Assembly (NCBI RefSeq): GCF_003265705.1
Contig: NW_020312902.1
Location: 15,619,002 to 15,683,001, forward strand
Origin: Callorhinus ursinus
Taxonomy: Eukaryota; Chordata; Mammalia; Carnivora; Otariidae
Length of the DNA: 64,000 nt
Direction: 5' to 3'
The number at the start of each line of letters is the position of its first letter. Within the stretch, counting starts at the first letter, position 1. The position numbers were made by a program, and so were the translations under genes. This document shows, piece by piece, positions 44,847-57,032 of this stretch. The notes below the pieces were generated by a model, which ran no database searches, was not told the DNA's origin, and saw only the letters and a program-made list of their open reading frames with translations.

Positions 44847-46873
44847 CTGCAACAACACCATTAAGTTGCCTGATGGCTCTTTGGGCTCCTAACATCCCTC
44901 AACCCTGCGCTTGGAGCTGGGCTCTGCAGACATGCTAAGAAAAGGTCCTAGGAAAGCCGTGAGCCCACTCCAGACATCAGCCTTGAGAGCTGAGCGAGAG
45001 CAGTGTGAGGACACAGGGCAGATGAGGCAACTATGCTCTCAAGAAATTTCTGGTCTTAAGAGTGCCATTCTTGTCAAAGACGAGGGGGTGGCCTCTGGAC
45101 TTCAGAAGGGCACCTTCCAAGATAGGGCTCTTCACTGTCCTTCCCCTTCCTGTGCCACAGGCCCCAGATTTACCCTTAACATAGCCCCAGACAGTGACTA
45201 ACAAGGTCTTTGCCATTGACCAAGCCCACCCGGGGATTCTGCCCACTGCAAGGGATGCCATTAAGGGCTGTAAGTGCTTTGCCATGAATGAACTCTTACG
45301 TAGTTTCTGGGCTCTGGGTGGTCAGATGGTACCCTGCCACCCTTCTCCTTGGGTGGGCCGGTGGGATGCTGAGGTCATCTCCCCACGCTGGTCCCAGGGA
45401 ACCCTGCCTGTCCATGGGTCTGCCAAGGGCCAGGAGGGTAAGAGAGGAATCTCTTGGTGGGACTATTTCTTTGCAAGGTACTTTGCTGATCTTTGGGGTG
45501 AAGCTCACTATTCTGGTCTGCTATAGAGATTTTGGTCTACGATTTACCTATACAAACAGCAGACATACCCCAAAAAAGCAAATTAATGCTGGTTGCTCAA
45601 AGGGTGGGCTTGGAGTGGACTACAGAGGCAATAATACTAACTCTTCTGTCTGACTTGTTACAGTGGTATGGGTTACTTTTATAATTTTTAAAAATTAGCC
45701 AATAATGGCTGAAATTTTGGACAAGACTATGAATCCTTCTTTTTTTAAATGTTTTATTTATTTATTCATGAGAGTCAGAGAGAGAGAAAGAGAGAGAGAG
45801 GCAGAGGGAGAAGCAGGCTCCCCGTCTAGCAGAGAGCCTGATGTGGGACTCGATCCCAGGACTCTGGGATCATGACCTGAGCCAAAGGCAGACGTTTAAC
45901 CATCTGAGCCACCCAGGTGCCCTGAACCCTTCCTTAAATTACCTCTTTCGTCAAAAGCAACCGAATGACTGTATGCTTTCTCTCAGAACCTCCCATGGGC
46001 TTATTAGCACACCATCAGAACAAGCAGGAAGGCAAAAGGGGGTCAGATATTTGCACTAGGAGCTTAAGTTGTCCTTTACGGAAAGAGAATAGTTCCCATA
46101 AGTGCTATCACACGTGCAGGCATTTTATTCAGGACTGTAGGTATCTTATTCTTCAAACAATAAGAAAAGGTGGAGGAACTAGACAAAGAAAGTAGAAAAA
46201 CAAGCTGTCAACATACATATAGGTAAATGGCTACTTCCCCTTTGGAGTTCGGTAGGGATGCCCTTTGCTAAGAACCACAGCTGTTTCTACAACCAAGACC
46301 ACCTTGGTGAGTTTCCAGCAGGAGAGCCATATCCTTCTTCCCCAAGGCCCCGTGCAGAAGGCAGTGGGTACAGGGTGCCCGGTACATGGCCCCTCATGCT
46401 GTATCTGCAGGACAGGGAGGCAGGGAAGTTTGTGAGCTGGCCTCACACTCTGGCCTGGGAGGGCCTGAGGCCAGAGTGATTCTCGGGTCTGGCATGGTTT
46501 TCAGGCCAGAGCTGGGCCCTGTTTCAATACTGTGGGTGGCCGATGCTTGTTCTTTTGCACTTGGGTGGACTATGGCCTTTTCCTGTAACTGTTCTGTGGC
46601 TTCCACTCACCTCCATGACCTCAGATTGCAAGGGGGCAAATCTAAAACACAATGGTCACCACTGGCGGTGCATCTGAAATACACACAGGAAACACAAGAG
46701 AAATAGGCCAATAAAACTCCCTTCATGCCACCCCACTGGAAGACTTCTTGCTGTTTCAATCCTGCCAGGAAAGAAACCATTGAATGGGCTGCTGGTTCTG
46801 GAGCCCCATCCTAGAGAGCCTGAAAACCGGGCCTGGGCACAGGGGAGGGGAGGGCTGGGGTGGCAGCAGCTAC
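44847..46873 (-). other. SUFU: SUFU intron 7
   Basis: A 2.0-kb GT-AG intron (donor GTAGCT) containing one Can-SINE at 45.74 kb. Nothing else recognised. Confidence 0.95.
45740..45922 (-). mobile_element. Can-SINE
   Basis: Full minus-strand copy ending gagccacccaggtgccc. Approximate duplication tgaa(t/c)ccttc on both sides. Confidence 0.93.
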
Positions 46874-47027
46874 CTTTGCCGGACAGCCGCCGGGGCTGCG
46901 TGCCGATACAGATGCTCCGGCTGTCCTCATCGTCCTCAGGGGGCCGGCTCAGGTCGTCCCAGGCACACTTGGCACTGACACCACTCAGGTTGGAGCCGTC
47001 CGTCTCGATGCCTTTGTCAACTCTCTC
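46874..47027 (-). CDS. SUFU: SUFU coding exon 7, residues 253-303 plus first base of 304
   Basis: This 154-nt exon encodes ERVDKGIETDGSNLSGVSAK, CAWDDLSRPPEDDEDSRSIC and IGTQPRRLSGK. It marks the passage from the N-terminal domain to the C-terminal domain and the start of an acidic, disordered segment (PEDDEDSRS). K257 is a reported degradative ubiquitylation site. The acceptor is TCCAAGCAG and the donor AAAG|GTAGCT. It is identical to human SUFU from memory. Confidence 0.98.
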
Positions 47028-48111
47028 CTGCTTGGAAAGAACCAAAGAGCCAGAGTTCTTTCAGTGAACCAGTGGCCCATGGTCACCACCCCCTTTCCGG
47101 TATTTACTGAATTCTTGTAGGTGCTGAGCACGGAATGGGTGCTGGAAGAGCAGGATGTCTGATCTTGTTCTGCCCTGGTTGCTAACACATGATGGTCTCT
47201 GCCAGCCAATGGACTCCTTGGAGGAAATCAGGGATCAGGGGAAGCCAGGAAGCATGAAAATCCCAAGGAAAGCTCATCCTCTATCTGGACCTTCCAGTAA
47301 AACCACCTGCACACCTGTTTCAGAGTCCTAACTCTGGCCACCCCATGCAGGCCGGTGGAGCGGATGTGGCAGAGCCAGGAACTATTGCCCTGAGGGAAGG
47401 CACACTCCTTCCTCTCCTCCCTGGCCATTCAGGAGGAACCCCCCAGTTACTGCTACAGAGGACAGGGTGCAAGCGGGCCACAGGCGGGAGAGGCCAGGAC
47501 TGGGCGACTTCACACCTGCAGTTCCCTCTTCCAACAGCAGAGGGTGCGGTCACCCAGAAAAGCGCCACCAGAGAGCAGAAGGGCAGAACTTCGCCCAGCT
47601 GGATCACTAACTTGTTTGGCAAAGGACTCTGGATGGAGTTTCTTTTCCATTTCTTAGACTGAGATGGGGGCCTGGAGGGCAATGGCCATCTGCAGACCCC
47701 ATCAGAGGCCCTGCTTTGTGTAGGCCTTGGCACTGTGGAGTCCCAACTCTCTCCAAATGGCCTCAAGGAAGAGTTGTACCCAAACATCTCTGGGATTTCT
47801 GGTAAAACATAGTTCTGTGATGCTGGGCGTTGGATTAAAGGTCATCTGGAAGGCTCTAGCAACGTTGCTTATAAACAGCCATGTGGGCCAAATAAAGCCC
47901 GTGAGTGAAAGCACCTCAGTAAGAATCTGCACCTCCCTGTCTGCCTGACCCTCTCCCAGGGGCTGCACAGGCACCACACGGGCCTGCTGCTCGGCCAGGA
48001 AGCCTATCTGTGGAAACACGAGGGAAGCTCCTTATTTCTTGAGACCAGTCAGCAGATGGCCCTGCCCTGATGCCTCCTTTCCAGTGCTACAATCAGCCCG
48101 GGCAAAGCTGG

Positions 48112-48232
48112 GATTTTTTTTTTTTTTTAAGATTTTATTTTTAAATAATCTCTACACCCAACATGGGGCTCTAACTTAAAACTCCAAGATCAAGAGTCAC
48201 ATGCTCTACCGACTGAGCCAGCCAGGCGCCCC
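48112..48232 (-). mobile_element. Short Can-SINE-type element
   Basis: Minus-strand short form: aataatctctacacccaaca then gatcaagagtcacatgctct and cagccaggcgcccc. Approximate duplication caaagctg on both sides. Confidence 0.9.
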
Positions 48233-48429
48233 AAAGCTGAGGATTCTGAGCACAAACAGGGAGAAGCTGACGACAGGAGCAGTTCTGTGCTCCAAGCAGG
48301 ATGTGTGGGCCCTGCTCTGCTCAGGGTAGAGTCGGAGATTTACCCTTTCCATTGGCTGCCCTGAGGCCCCTCACCTAAGCAAGGAGCTGAGGATACCTCT
48401 TGACTCAACTAGTTCAGCCCACTTACTTT

Positions 48430-48515
48430 ATAAGTAAAAATGAAAGAGGCCCTAGAGAAGTTAAGGGACTTCTTTAGGCACAGAGCTGGCTAGCAGCAGA
48501 GCCTGGAGCAAAGGA
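48430..48515 (+). repeat. MIR-like fragment
   Basis: Contains agagaagttaagggacttct followed by cacagagctggctagcagca. Confidence 0.6.
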
Positions 48516-48616
48516 ATAGGAGCCGGCTCTAAAATGAACCACCTGTAAGCAGGCCCCAGACAGCTACAGATGAGCACAGAAGAGTTCCCACTTGGTGCAC
48601 AAGGCCACCTGCTTGC

Positions 48617-48730
48617 TTTTTTAATATATTTTAATTTTTTATTTTTAAGTAAACTCTCCGCCCAACATGGCACCTAAACTTATGACCCGAGATCAAGAGT
48701 TGAATGCTCCACCAACTGAGCCAGCCCCCC
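48617..48730 (-). mobile_element. Short Can-SINE-type element, diverged
   Basis: Minus-strand short form: ttttaagtaaactctccgcc then gatcaagagttgaatgctcc and gagccagcccccc. The head is degraded. Confidence 0.8.
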
Positions 48731-49809
48731 TCCCACCACTTGCTTTTAAAGACCACTGGGTGTTCTGGGTCCTGCTGGCTGATCTCAGCAGAGCCCGAAG
48801 ACGAGGATGGAGAACTGCTCCTGGCATGCAGAGAAGGACGGGCTGCTTACCCTACTAGTTCAAATGACCAAGTTCTTTCTTAGTACTTGGCGTTTATGAC
48901 CGAGGCTAAATGGCAGCCCACAGTGCCCCATGCTGGATCCCAGTGTGGCTGCAGAACAAGGACATAGGGAAACATAGCCTTCATGGTTCCTGGTTTTTGC
49001 ATAAGCAGAAGCTATAGGGAAACCAACGTTAAAGGAGAGCTAACAGAGGATCCTGGCAATAATTTGAAAACTTCAGTGTTAAAGGCACTAGGAAAACAGA
49101 GGAGCATCATGTGTGAATGAGTAGGGTTTCTGCCCAAGATCTCACAGGTCTATAGTAAAGGGCCTACAGGGACTGCTGGCTGTACGTCTGCCTGCTACGT
49201 CTCCCCTCCCACCTCGCGTCCCTCCTAGAGGACACGCAGCTCCCGGCAGCTGCCCACCGCCTGCCAGATTTTGAGAGACATGAGAGCTTCAGAGATGGCA
49301 ATGGCCTACAATTGGTCAGGGGAAGGAGAAGGAAGTGTATACATGCCAGGAACATTCTTAGCTGTCCACTGCTCTCTTTCATGAGCAGCCCATTAGGAAG
49401 GAAGTTATGCTCTAGGTGGTTTTCAAAATTAACTGGCACACAAAGCATGTTTCTTCTAAGAAACCAAAGATGTCACTGCACAGCTGGGCCACAGTAAGTG
49501 GGCAATTGCAGGCCTGCACGTATACCGACTTCCTTTATATGCCCAAGAATGCCAGCGTACCCAGGAGAGGAGCTCGGAGTCTGACTGCGCAAGCCGGAGA
49601 TGTATCTAAAAGGCGCATGCGATCACTAGACCAATCACGACTCCCACTGCAGCTGGGCCGTGGGGTCAGTATCACCCGTCCTGTGTGTTACAGGGTGCTG
49701 GTGGTAGGGAGGTGGCTCCGAAGGAAAGTCTATATTCTTTTGAGAAGCAGGAAATGGGAGGCTGAATCCTGGGCAAGCAATATTGATTTTCTACAGTGAA
49801 AAGCTGGTG

Positions 49810-50100
49810 ATCTTATTTTTTTTTAAGTCAGGTTTATTGATGTATGACTTGCCCTACAATAAAATTCATTCTCCCCCCCATACCCTTTTTTAGTTTATTT
49901 TTTTTATGAGTACAATTTCCAGTTTGTTTTCTTTGATGTAGTTCCAATATCTCAAGAACTGCTCTTACATTTTAAAGTGTCAGTAAGCATGGATCCTCAT
50001 TTTTTTATTATTCTAACCAAGATATTACTGTAGTATCATCCCAAACAATCTCAATATTATAAATTTCCATCTATTTGTAATATAAAAGTCAATTTAATCC
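49810..50100 (-). repeat. L1-like 3' fragment
   Basis: AT-rich sequence beginning caggtttattgatgtatgac and cctacaataaaattcattct, similar to the antisense 3' part of old L1 elements. The right boundary is vague. Confidence 0.45.
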
Positions 50101-50327
50101 CACCCTTTTTAAATGCAAAAAACCATGTGTCTCAGGCAAGCTTTCCTGGCCTAAAATCTCTGCTCCCTATGTGCTCTGAGGAATTCAGGGGACAAATTCC
50201 AAATCATGCCATATTTCTACTCATTCACAAATAAAGCTCCTCCGTTTTCCCAGCATGAAAGCCAGTGTTATTTGGAAGAGGCCTAGGCATAGTGTGCTAA
50301 GAAAGGTTCTCCTCACTCAAGACATAC

Positions 50328-50400
50328 TTGCAGGTGTGGGTCGATCTCAAATATGGTCTCTCCCCTCCGCATGTCAGTTATCAGCCAGGGGCCGCCAGCG
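50328..50400 (-). CDS. SUFU: SUFU coding exon 6, residues 229-252
   Basis: This 73-nt exon starts with one base completing V228 (I in human, from memory), then AGGPWLITDMRRGETIFEID and PHLQ. It is the last beta-rich segment of the N-terminal SUFU domain. The acceptor is TTGTCCACAG and the donor CAA|GTATGT. Confidence 0.97.
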
Positions 50401-50675
50401 CTGTGGACAAGGAAAGGGGATAGGATGGTAACTGAGGGTCTGGGGCTGATGGGCTGGGCCTTCAGACTGCCCTGTTTGCTGCCCCAGGCCCAGAACACAG
50501 GGGAGCAGTTCGAGGTCAGGGACTGTCAGGGAGTGAATCATCAGGAGCCCCTGATGTGAAAAACCAGTGCCTGATAAACAATGTAAGGGGAAGCCCACAT
50601 GTGGGGGTAAGGAGGAACTCCCACCCCCAGGCCCAGGAAGCCAGGCCCCACCTCACAGGGTGGGCATGTACTCAC
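50401..50675 (-). other. SUFU: SUFU intron 5 (275 bp)
   Basis: A very short GT-AG intron between exons 5 and 6 with donor GTGAGT and acceptor CCACAG. No repeats. Its smallness is typical of an intron-definition unit. Confidence 0.97.
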
Positions 50676-50761
50676 ACGGGTACCGTCCGCAGCAGCTCCA
50701 AGATGCCCTGCCCGTTCCACTGCTGGGCTGCGTGGAGCTCCTCGGTGCAGACGCCAACAAT
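50676..50761 (-). CDS. SUFU: SUFU coding exon 5, residues 200-227 plus split codon 228
   Basis: This 86-nt exon encodes IVGVCTEELHAAQQWNGQGI and LELLRTVP plus two bases of V228. It forms the helical part of the N-terminal SUFU domain. Residue 210 is A where I remember S in human. The acceptor is GGTCTCAG and the donor GT|GTGAGT. Confidence 0.98.
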
Positions 50762-51666
50762 CTGAGACCCAGGGACAAGACGCCATTGCATGTCAATAGT
50801 CATTCCTCCCACCCATCCAGGAGGACGGCCACCCAGGCTCTTTCAGGGTCAAGTCAAGTGGGGGGACCACAGGCAGGATCTATGGCTCGGGGCTTGTCTG
50901 TCCAAAATGGGGTGGTTTCCTTAGGAGATGGAAGAGTCCACAGACAGGGTACTGAGGCCTGACCCTTGTCCTGCTACAATGGGTCAGGTGTCTGGGTGAT
51001 ACGATGTCTAGCCCTGGACTGCAGAGGCGAACATCAGAATGGGTCCTCAGCCCATGTCTCTGGAGGCAGGAGAGGTTCAGGGAGATGTTCCGACCTAGGC
51101 TAGGATCACAGGGAATGTAAACACAGGAGATTCTGAGGCCCTTCAAGCTCCGAACGACAACCAAAGGGCCCCAGCAGTTTGCAGAAAAGCTCTCTTTCCT
51201 CATCAGAGGCGGGGCCTTTGTGTAAACCTCAAGGGAAACAAGGGAACCTTCACATAGACCCCAGCATGATCACAAGCAAATGCAGCTGCAGCAGGGGTGG
51301 ATGCACACCCCTTCTGGGTGAGGGCAAGGCCAGCCCAAAGCTGCCTTCCTGCTGGGTGGTCCCATGCCTACGGCTGTCTGGGTCTTTATCAGTTCACCAA
51401 AATACCCGCCCTGTTGGCCTTAGCCGCCCAACTACAGCCATTCCAACAGCACCCCCCGCCCCTGCCCCCATGGCCCCTTCCCTTTCCCCCTTTTCGCATC
51501 TCAGCAGGCTAAATCAGACCATCCGAATCTGACGAGCCAGCAGAGGGAAGAGAAAATGCAAGAAGGAAATCTCCTGTTGCCTTCATTCCTCCTACCCAAG
51601 CCCTCCTGTACTACAAAGGCTTTTCCCCCAGGGAAGGCTTGAGCCCATGTCCAACCTCAGCCTCAC
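50762..51666 (-). other. SUFU: SUFU intron 4
   Basis: A 905-bp GT-AG intron (donor GTGAGG). No interspersed repeat recognised. Confidence 0.95.
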
Positions 51667-51809
51667 CTGGAGAAATGTAACTACCCCAAAGGGTGTCTGC
51701 ACTGGTTGCATCTGTGGGTCCTCGGTCAGCAGCATGTGCTGAATTCTTGACTCGCTGTTATCCAAAGGGCTATGCCAAGACACGTGGTCCCCGCTGCAGA
51801 AGGTGTTCT
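51667..51809 (-). CDS. SUFU: SUFU coding exon 4, residues 152-199
   Basis: This 143-nt exon starts with two bases of E152, then NTFCSGDHVSWHSPLDNSES, RIQHMLLTEDPQMQPVQTPF and GVVTFLQ. It encodes the core of the N-terminal SUFU domain and includes D159, one of the residues reported to contact the GLI SYGH motif. The acceptor is CTCCCACAG and the donor CAG|GTGAGG. The first base of E152 must come from exon 3, so splicing enters in phase 1. Exon 3 is outside the window. Confidence 0.98.
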
Positions 51810-52690
51810 CTGTGGGAGAGACACGAGGATGCTCAGTGTTAGAGGCCTTACATCCAGGTCTGAAACCCTGGTATCAGAGAAGCCCAGGCTGGGAAGCTCC
51901 CCCATCTTCCAGGGGAAGCATTTGCTCATATAGGAGAAAAGATTGTGGATATTTCCCCCAAACCAAACGTTTTTTCCTGCTTGCCAATTCTGCCAGCCTT
52001 CAGGAGAAAAGGACAGGCTGCTACTGTGGCTGCTCACTCGGCCTGGCACACCCGAAGATTTATTTGGGGTTGGGGAGCCATGATCAGGTCTGCCAGGAAA
52101 GGATAAGGTGCTTTAGTGTGGGGCCACGTGGCCAGAAATCCTCAGGGAGGCTGGGGGTGGGGCACTGAAAGCACTTCGCCATGGAGAAGCACACCCCTGG
52201 TCTCAATCCTTTCCTCTGCTGCTGGAAGTGTTTCTAAAAGGAACCACCCGTGGAGGGCTTTTGAGATTGGCCACTGGCTTCCCACAGGTAGACAGATAGA
52301 AGGATTTCTGAGGAACACTGGAGGCTTCAAGTACACAGAGGTTTGGACTGTGCCCCACACACCTCTGCAGAGATGCACAGTCTGGAGGGGTGGGTGTTTC
52401 CATGAAATCACAGACACCGTGCCTAGGCTGACCAAGAGAAACATGCAAACACGGCCAACTCATAGCCTCACCATTGCACTTCACACAGGCTCAACACTTC
52501 AAAAGCACTGTTTAGGACAGCATAACCACAAGGAAGGAAACACCCATGTGGTACAAAGTCTCCCCCTAGCCCTGACTCTTCTGTTGGGTACCCTTCCAAA
52601 CGTATTCCGCATTTACCAGCCTGTGTGCATCTACAGGGTCTCTCTACCTTTTTTTCCTAAAACAAATGGCAGCACACTGTTTTGCACATT

Positions 52691-52810
52691 TGGTGGTTTG
52701 TTTTTTTTTTTAAGATTTTATTTGTCAGAGAGAGAAAGAGAGCACGCACAAGGGGGAGGCAGCAGAGGGAGAGGGAGAAGGAGGCTCCCTCTGAGCCACC
52801 CAGGAGCCCC
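52691..52810 (-). mobile_element. Can-SINE, internally deleted
   Basis: Minus-strand copy in which the GA-rich part joins directly to ctctgagccacccaggagcc. The middle of the tRNA-like body is missing. Flanked by gcacattt on both sides. Confidence 0.88.
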
Positions 52811-52883
52811 TTGCACATTTTGTTTAATGATATATCTTGGGAGATCATTTCATATCAGCACATAAAAAGCTACCTCATTCTTT

Positions 52884-53287
52884 TTTTTTTAAGATTTATT
52901 ATTTATTGGGGCGCCTGAGTGGCCCAGTCGTTAAGCGTCTGCCTTCAGCTCAGGTCACGATCTCAGAGTCCTGGGATTGAGCCCTGCATCGGGCTCCGTG
53001 CTCCACAGGAAGCCTGCTTCTCCCTCTCCTTCTGCCACTCCCACGGCGTGTGCTCTCCTGCTCTCTCTCTGTCAAATAAATAAATAAAATCTTAAAAAAA
53101 AAGATTTATTATTTATTTTAGAGAGAGAGACAATACAAGTGGGAGGGGGAGAGGGAGAGAGAATCTCAAGCAGACTCCACGCTGAGCATGGAGCCTGACG
53201 AAGGACTAGATCCCAGGACCCGGAGATCATGATCTGAGCCAAAACCAAGAGTCGGATGCTCAACCGACTGTGCCATCCAGGCACCCC
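52884..53287 (-). mobile_element. Can-SINE split by a nested plus-strand Can-SINE
   Basis: The outer minus copy lies at 52884-52907 and 53101-53287 and ends ccatccaggcacccc. The exact 14-bp duplication ctacctcattcttt flanks it at 52870-52883 and 53289-53302. Confidence 0.93.
52908..53100 (+). mobile_element. Can-SINE nested inside an older Can-SINE
   Basis: Plus-strand copy starting ggggcgcctgagtggcccag. The exact 17-bp duplication aagatttattatttatt of the older element's tail is at 52891-52907 and 53101-53117. Confidence 0.95.
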
Positions 53288-53867
53288 ACTACCTCATTCT
53301 TTAAATGGCTGTATGGTAGTTCATTGTGGTCTATCAGTTATGATCGAGGAATCTCAACAGCTGGAGACTCTTCACTTTTGATCAATATTTAAGGCAACGC
53401 AGAACATGAAAACAGACACACACACACACACACACCCCAGCCCAAAGCCTCCGGAGGCCTGAGAGAGCTTCTGCTCTCTCTTGCCTTGGTCTGAATACTA
53501 ATTCCCTGCTCTGTCAGGTGTGGTTACACCAACTACTTTTTCCATCTTTTTGGTCCTAACCTCAAAAGTATTCATTCATGAGGGTGAAGGAAGACTACTT
53601 CCTCTAGGAGATATGGGGCGATAAAGGCAGAGAAGGCACAGCTCCAGACAGAGCCAACTAGAAACCTTCAAATTTCCCAATTCCTGCTGTGCCCACTCTT
53701 CCCAGATTTCTTCTCCTTTTACAGAAATGTGTGTCTACAAGCAGCTTGCATGATCTACAAGTTAGAAACAAAGCAACAAGTAAAAAGATTGAATTAGTAA
53801 TTCAAAAACTGACCCCATAATAAGCTTATCCCCAATGGCTTCACTGGTAAATTCTATCAAACATTTA

Positions 53868-54068
53868 TTTTTATTTTTTTTAAAGATATTATTTATTTAT
53901 TTTAGAGAGAGAATGAGATAGAGAGAGAGCATGAGAGGGGAGAGGGTCAAAGGGAGAAGCAGACTCCCCGCCGAGCAGGGAGCCCGATGTGGGACCCGAT
54001 CCCGGGACTCCAGGATCATGACCTGAGCTGAAGGCAGTCGCTTAACCAACTGAGCCACCCAGGCGCCC
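53868..54068 (-). mobile_element. Can-SINE inside L1
   Basis: Minus-strand copy. A 19-bp duplication with one mismatch (aaattcta(t/c)caaacattta) is at 53849 and 54069. Confidence 0.95.
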
Positions 54069-54978
54069 AAATTCTACCAAACATTTAAAGAATTAATACC
54101 AATTCTTCACAAACTTTTCAAAAAAATATAAGACTTGCCGATTCTTTCTATAAAACCAATATTACCCTGATACCAAAGCCAGACAAAGGCATTACAAGAA
54201 AAGAAAGCCATAGGCCATTATCCCTTATTCATACAGACACAAAAATCCTCACTAAACAATAGCAAACTGAACACAGCAACATATAAAAAGGGTTTATACA
54301 TAATCAGCAAGTGAGATTTATCCCAGAAATACAAGGTTGATGTAACATAAGAAAACCAATGTAATATATCAACAGAATGAAGATTTAAAAAACCCCACAT
54401 GATCATCTCAATAGACATAGAAAAGCATTTGCAAAATCTAATACTCTTTTATGATAAAAACACTGAAACTTGGAAGAGATAGGAACTTCCTCAATCTATA
54501 AAAGGGCATCTACAGAAAACCTACAGCTAACAGCATACTTGATATTAAAGACTGAATTATTTTCCTCTAAGATCAGGAACATAACAGAGATGCCCACTCT
54601 TACCACTTCTATTTAACATTGTATTAGGGGTTCTAACCAGGGCAATTAGGCAAGAAAAAATAAACAAAAATCCAGGTAAACTGGAAAGGAAATGAAACTA
54701 TATTTGCCTATGACATGATCTTGTACAAAGAAAACCCTAAGGAATCCACTAAAAAACTATCAGGATAAACAAATTCAGCAGCGTTGCAGGGTACAACAGC
54801 AATGTATAAGAATCACTTGTATTTCTGTGCACTTGCAATGAACAATGTGAAAACGAAATTAAGAAAACTTCCACTTACAATAGAATAAAAAAGAAAACAA
54901 TGCTCAGGAATAAATTTAACTTAAAAAAGGGAAAACTTGTACTCTGAAAACTATAAAACACTGTTGAAAGGAATTAGA

Positions 54979-55180
54979 GGGGCGCCTGGGTGGCTCAGTC
55001 GTTAAGTGGCTGCCTTTGGCTTGGGTCATGATCCCAGGGTCCTGGGACCGAGCCCCACATCGGGGTCCCTGCTCCACGGGAAGCCTGCTTCTCCCTCTCC
55101 CATTCCCCCTGCTTGTGTTCCTTTTCTCGCTATCTCTCTCTGTCAAATAAATAAATAAAATCTTTAAAAAAAAAAAAAGA
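54979..55180 (+). mobile_element. Can-SINE inside L1
   Basis: Full plus-strand copy starting ggggcgcctgggtggctcag. It is flanked by aattagag on both sides. Confidence 0.94.
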
Positions 55181-55403
55181 AATTAGAGAGGACCTATATA
55201 AATGAAAAAATATACAATATTCACGGAAAGAAAGATTTAATATTGTTGACATTAATATTCCCCAAATTGATCAATAGATTCAATGCAATCCCTATCAAAA
55301 TGCCAAATGCCTTTTTTGCAGAAATTTCAACAATGATCCTAAAATTCATATGAAAATGCCAGAGACCCAGAAGAGCTTGAAACAAGCTTGAAAAAGACAA
55401 ACA

Positions 55404-55600
55404 GGGGCGCCTGGGTCGCTCAGTCGTTAAGCATCTGCCTTTGGCTCAGGTCATGGGATCGAGCCCCGCGTTGGGCTCCCTGCTCAGCCAGAAGCCTGCT
55501 TCTCCCTCTCCCACTCCCCCTGCTTGTGTTCCCTCTCTCGCTGTGTCTCTCTCTGTCAAATAAATAAATAAAATCTGAAAAAAAAGAAAAAAAAAGAAAA
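55404..55600 (+). mobile_element. Can-SINE inside L1
   Basis: Full plus-strand copy starting ggggcgcctgggtcgctcag, with CT tract and tail aataaataaataaaatctga. Flanked by acag-type short repeats. Confidence 0.93.
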
Positions 55601-55675
55601 ACAGTTGGAAGACTTAATTTTCCTGATTTCAAAACTTGCTACAAAGCTACAGTTATCGAGACACTGTGGTACTGG

Positions 55676-55792
55676 GATGCCTGGCTGGCTCAGTCAGTGA
55701 AGCATGCAACTCTTGATTTCAGTGTTGTGAGTTCAAGCTCCACATTGGGTGGAGAGAGTGCTTAAAAATAAAGTCTTAAAAAAAAAAAAAAG
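55676..55792 (+). mobile_element. Short Can-SINE-type element inside L1
   Basis: Plus-strand short form (gggatgcctggctggctcag to aaataaagtcttaaaa), without the CT tract. Flanked by diverged cactgtggtactg/cagtgtagtactg. Confidence 0.85.
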
Positions 55793-56628
55793 GCAGTGTA
55801 GTACTGGCATAAGGATAGGCATTTCATCAATGTAACAGAATTTAGAGTCCAGAAATAAACCCTCACATTTATGGTCAATTAATTTTCGACAACAGTGCCA
55901 AGACAATTCAATATAGGAAAGAGAGTCTTTTCAGCAAGTGGTACTGGAACAATTGGATATCCACATATGAAAGAATCAAGTTGGATCTCTTCCTTACACC
56001 ATAAACAAAAATTAATTTAAAATAGATCACAGGCCTAACTGTAATAGCTGAAACTGTAAAACTCTTAGAAAAAACATAGGAATAAACCTTCTGACCTTAA
56101 ATTTGGCAATGGTTTCTTAGACACAAAAGCACCAGCAACAAAGATTGGTCCAAAAATTGGACTTCATTAAAATGAAAACCTTTTGTGCTACAAACAGTAC
56201 CACTGAGAAAGGAAAAAGAAATGCAAATCCAAACCACAATGAGATACCACGTCACAACCATTAGGATGGCTATTATAAAGCAAAACAAAACAAAAAACCA
56301 TCCGGAAAAATGACAAGTGCTGGTGAGGCTGTGAGAAAACTTTCAACTTGGGTGCACTGTTCCTGGGTATAGGACGGTATAGCCACTGTGGAAAATAGGG
56401 TGATGGTGCCTCCAAAGATTAAACATAGACGTGTCATTGGATCCAGCAATTCTACGCCTGGGTATATACCCGAAAGAATTACAGAGACTCAAACACGTAC
56501 TTGTACACCCATGTCACAGCAGAATTATTCACAACAGCCAGAGAAGGGAAGCAAGCCAAGGGTCCATCAATGGTTGAATGGATTAACAAAACATGGTATT
56601 TATTTTCAGCCTTAAAAAATGACATTCT

Positions 56629-56816
56629 GGGGCGCCTGCGTGGCTCAGTTGGTTAAGCAACTGCCTTCGGCTCAGGTCATGATCCTGGAGTTCAGGGATC
56701 GGGTCCCGTATCAGGCTCCCTGCTTAGTGAGGAGGCTGCTTCTCCCTCTAACCCTCCCCCCTCTCATGTACTCTCTCTCTCTCTCTCATTTTTGCTCTCT
56801 CAAATAAATCTTTAAA
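56629..56816 (+). mobile_element. Can-SINE, first of a tandem pair sharing one target site
   Basis: Plus-strand copy. The target aaaatgacattct precedes it (to 56628) and follows it (to 56831). Confidence 0.95.
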
Positions 56817-56831
56817 AAAAAATGACATTCT

Positions 56832-57032
56832 GGGGAGCCTGGGTGGCTCAGTTGGTTAAGCAACTGCCTTCAGCTCAGGTCATGATCCCAGAGTCCTGGG
56901 ATCGAGCCCCGCATCGGGTTCCCTGCTCAGCAGGAAGCCTGCTTCTCCCTCTCCCACTCCCCCTGCTTGTGTTCCCTCTCTCTCTGTCTCTCTCTCTCTC
57001 TGTCAATTAAATAAAATCTTAAAAAAAAAAAT
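56832..57032 (+). mobile_element. Can-SINE, second of a tandem pair sharing one target site
   Basis: Plus-strand copy starting ggggagcctgggtggctcag. The third copy of the target (aaatgacattct, 57033-57044) follows it. Its sequence differs from the first copy. Confidence 0.95.

Larger units (their letters stand above)
47028..50327 (-). other. SUFU: SUFU intron 6
   Basis: A 3.3-kb GT-AG intron (donor GTATGT). It contains two short-form SINEs (48.11 and 48.62 kb), an MIR fragment near 48.45 kb and, at 49.81-50.10 kb, L1-like 3' sequence (caggtttattgatgtatgac). The remainder is unique. Confidence 0.93.
52590..53400 (+). mobile_element. Old L1-like 3' fragment interrupted by SINEs
   Basis: Between SINEs the text runs ttttttcctaaaacaaatgg, ttaatgatatatcttgggag, ctacctcattcttt and ggctgtatggtagttcattg. 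This is a common L1-type 3' sequence. Three SINE insertions cut it. Confidence 0.55.

Noticed and set aside
52116..52865. 249-codon plus-strand frame
   Set aside because: It runs into a Can-SINE and shows no family features. Chance frame in intron 3.
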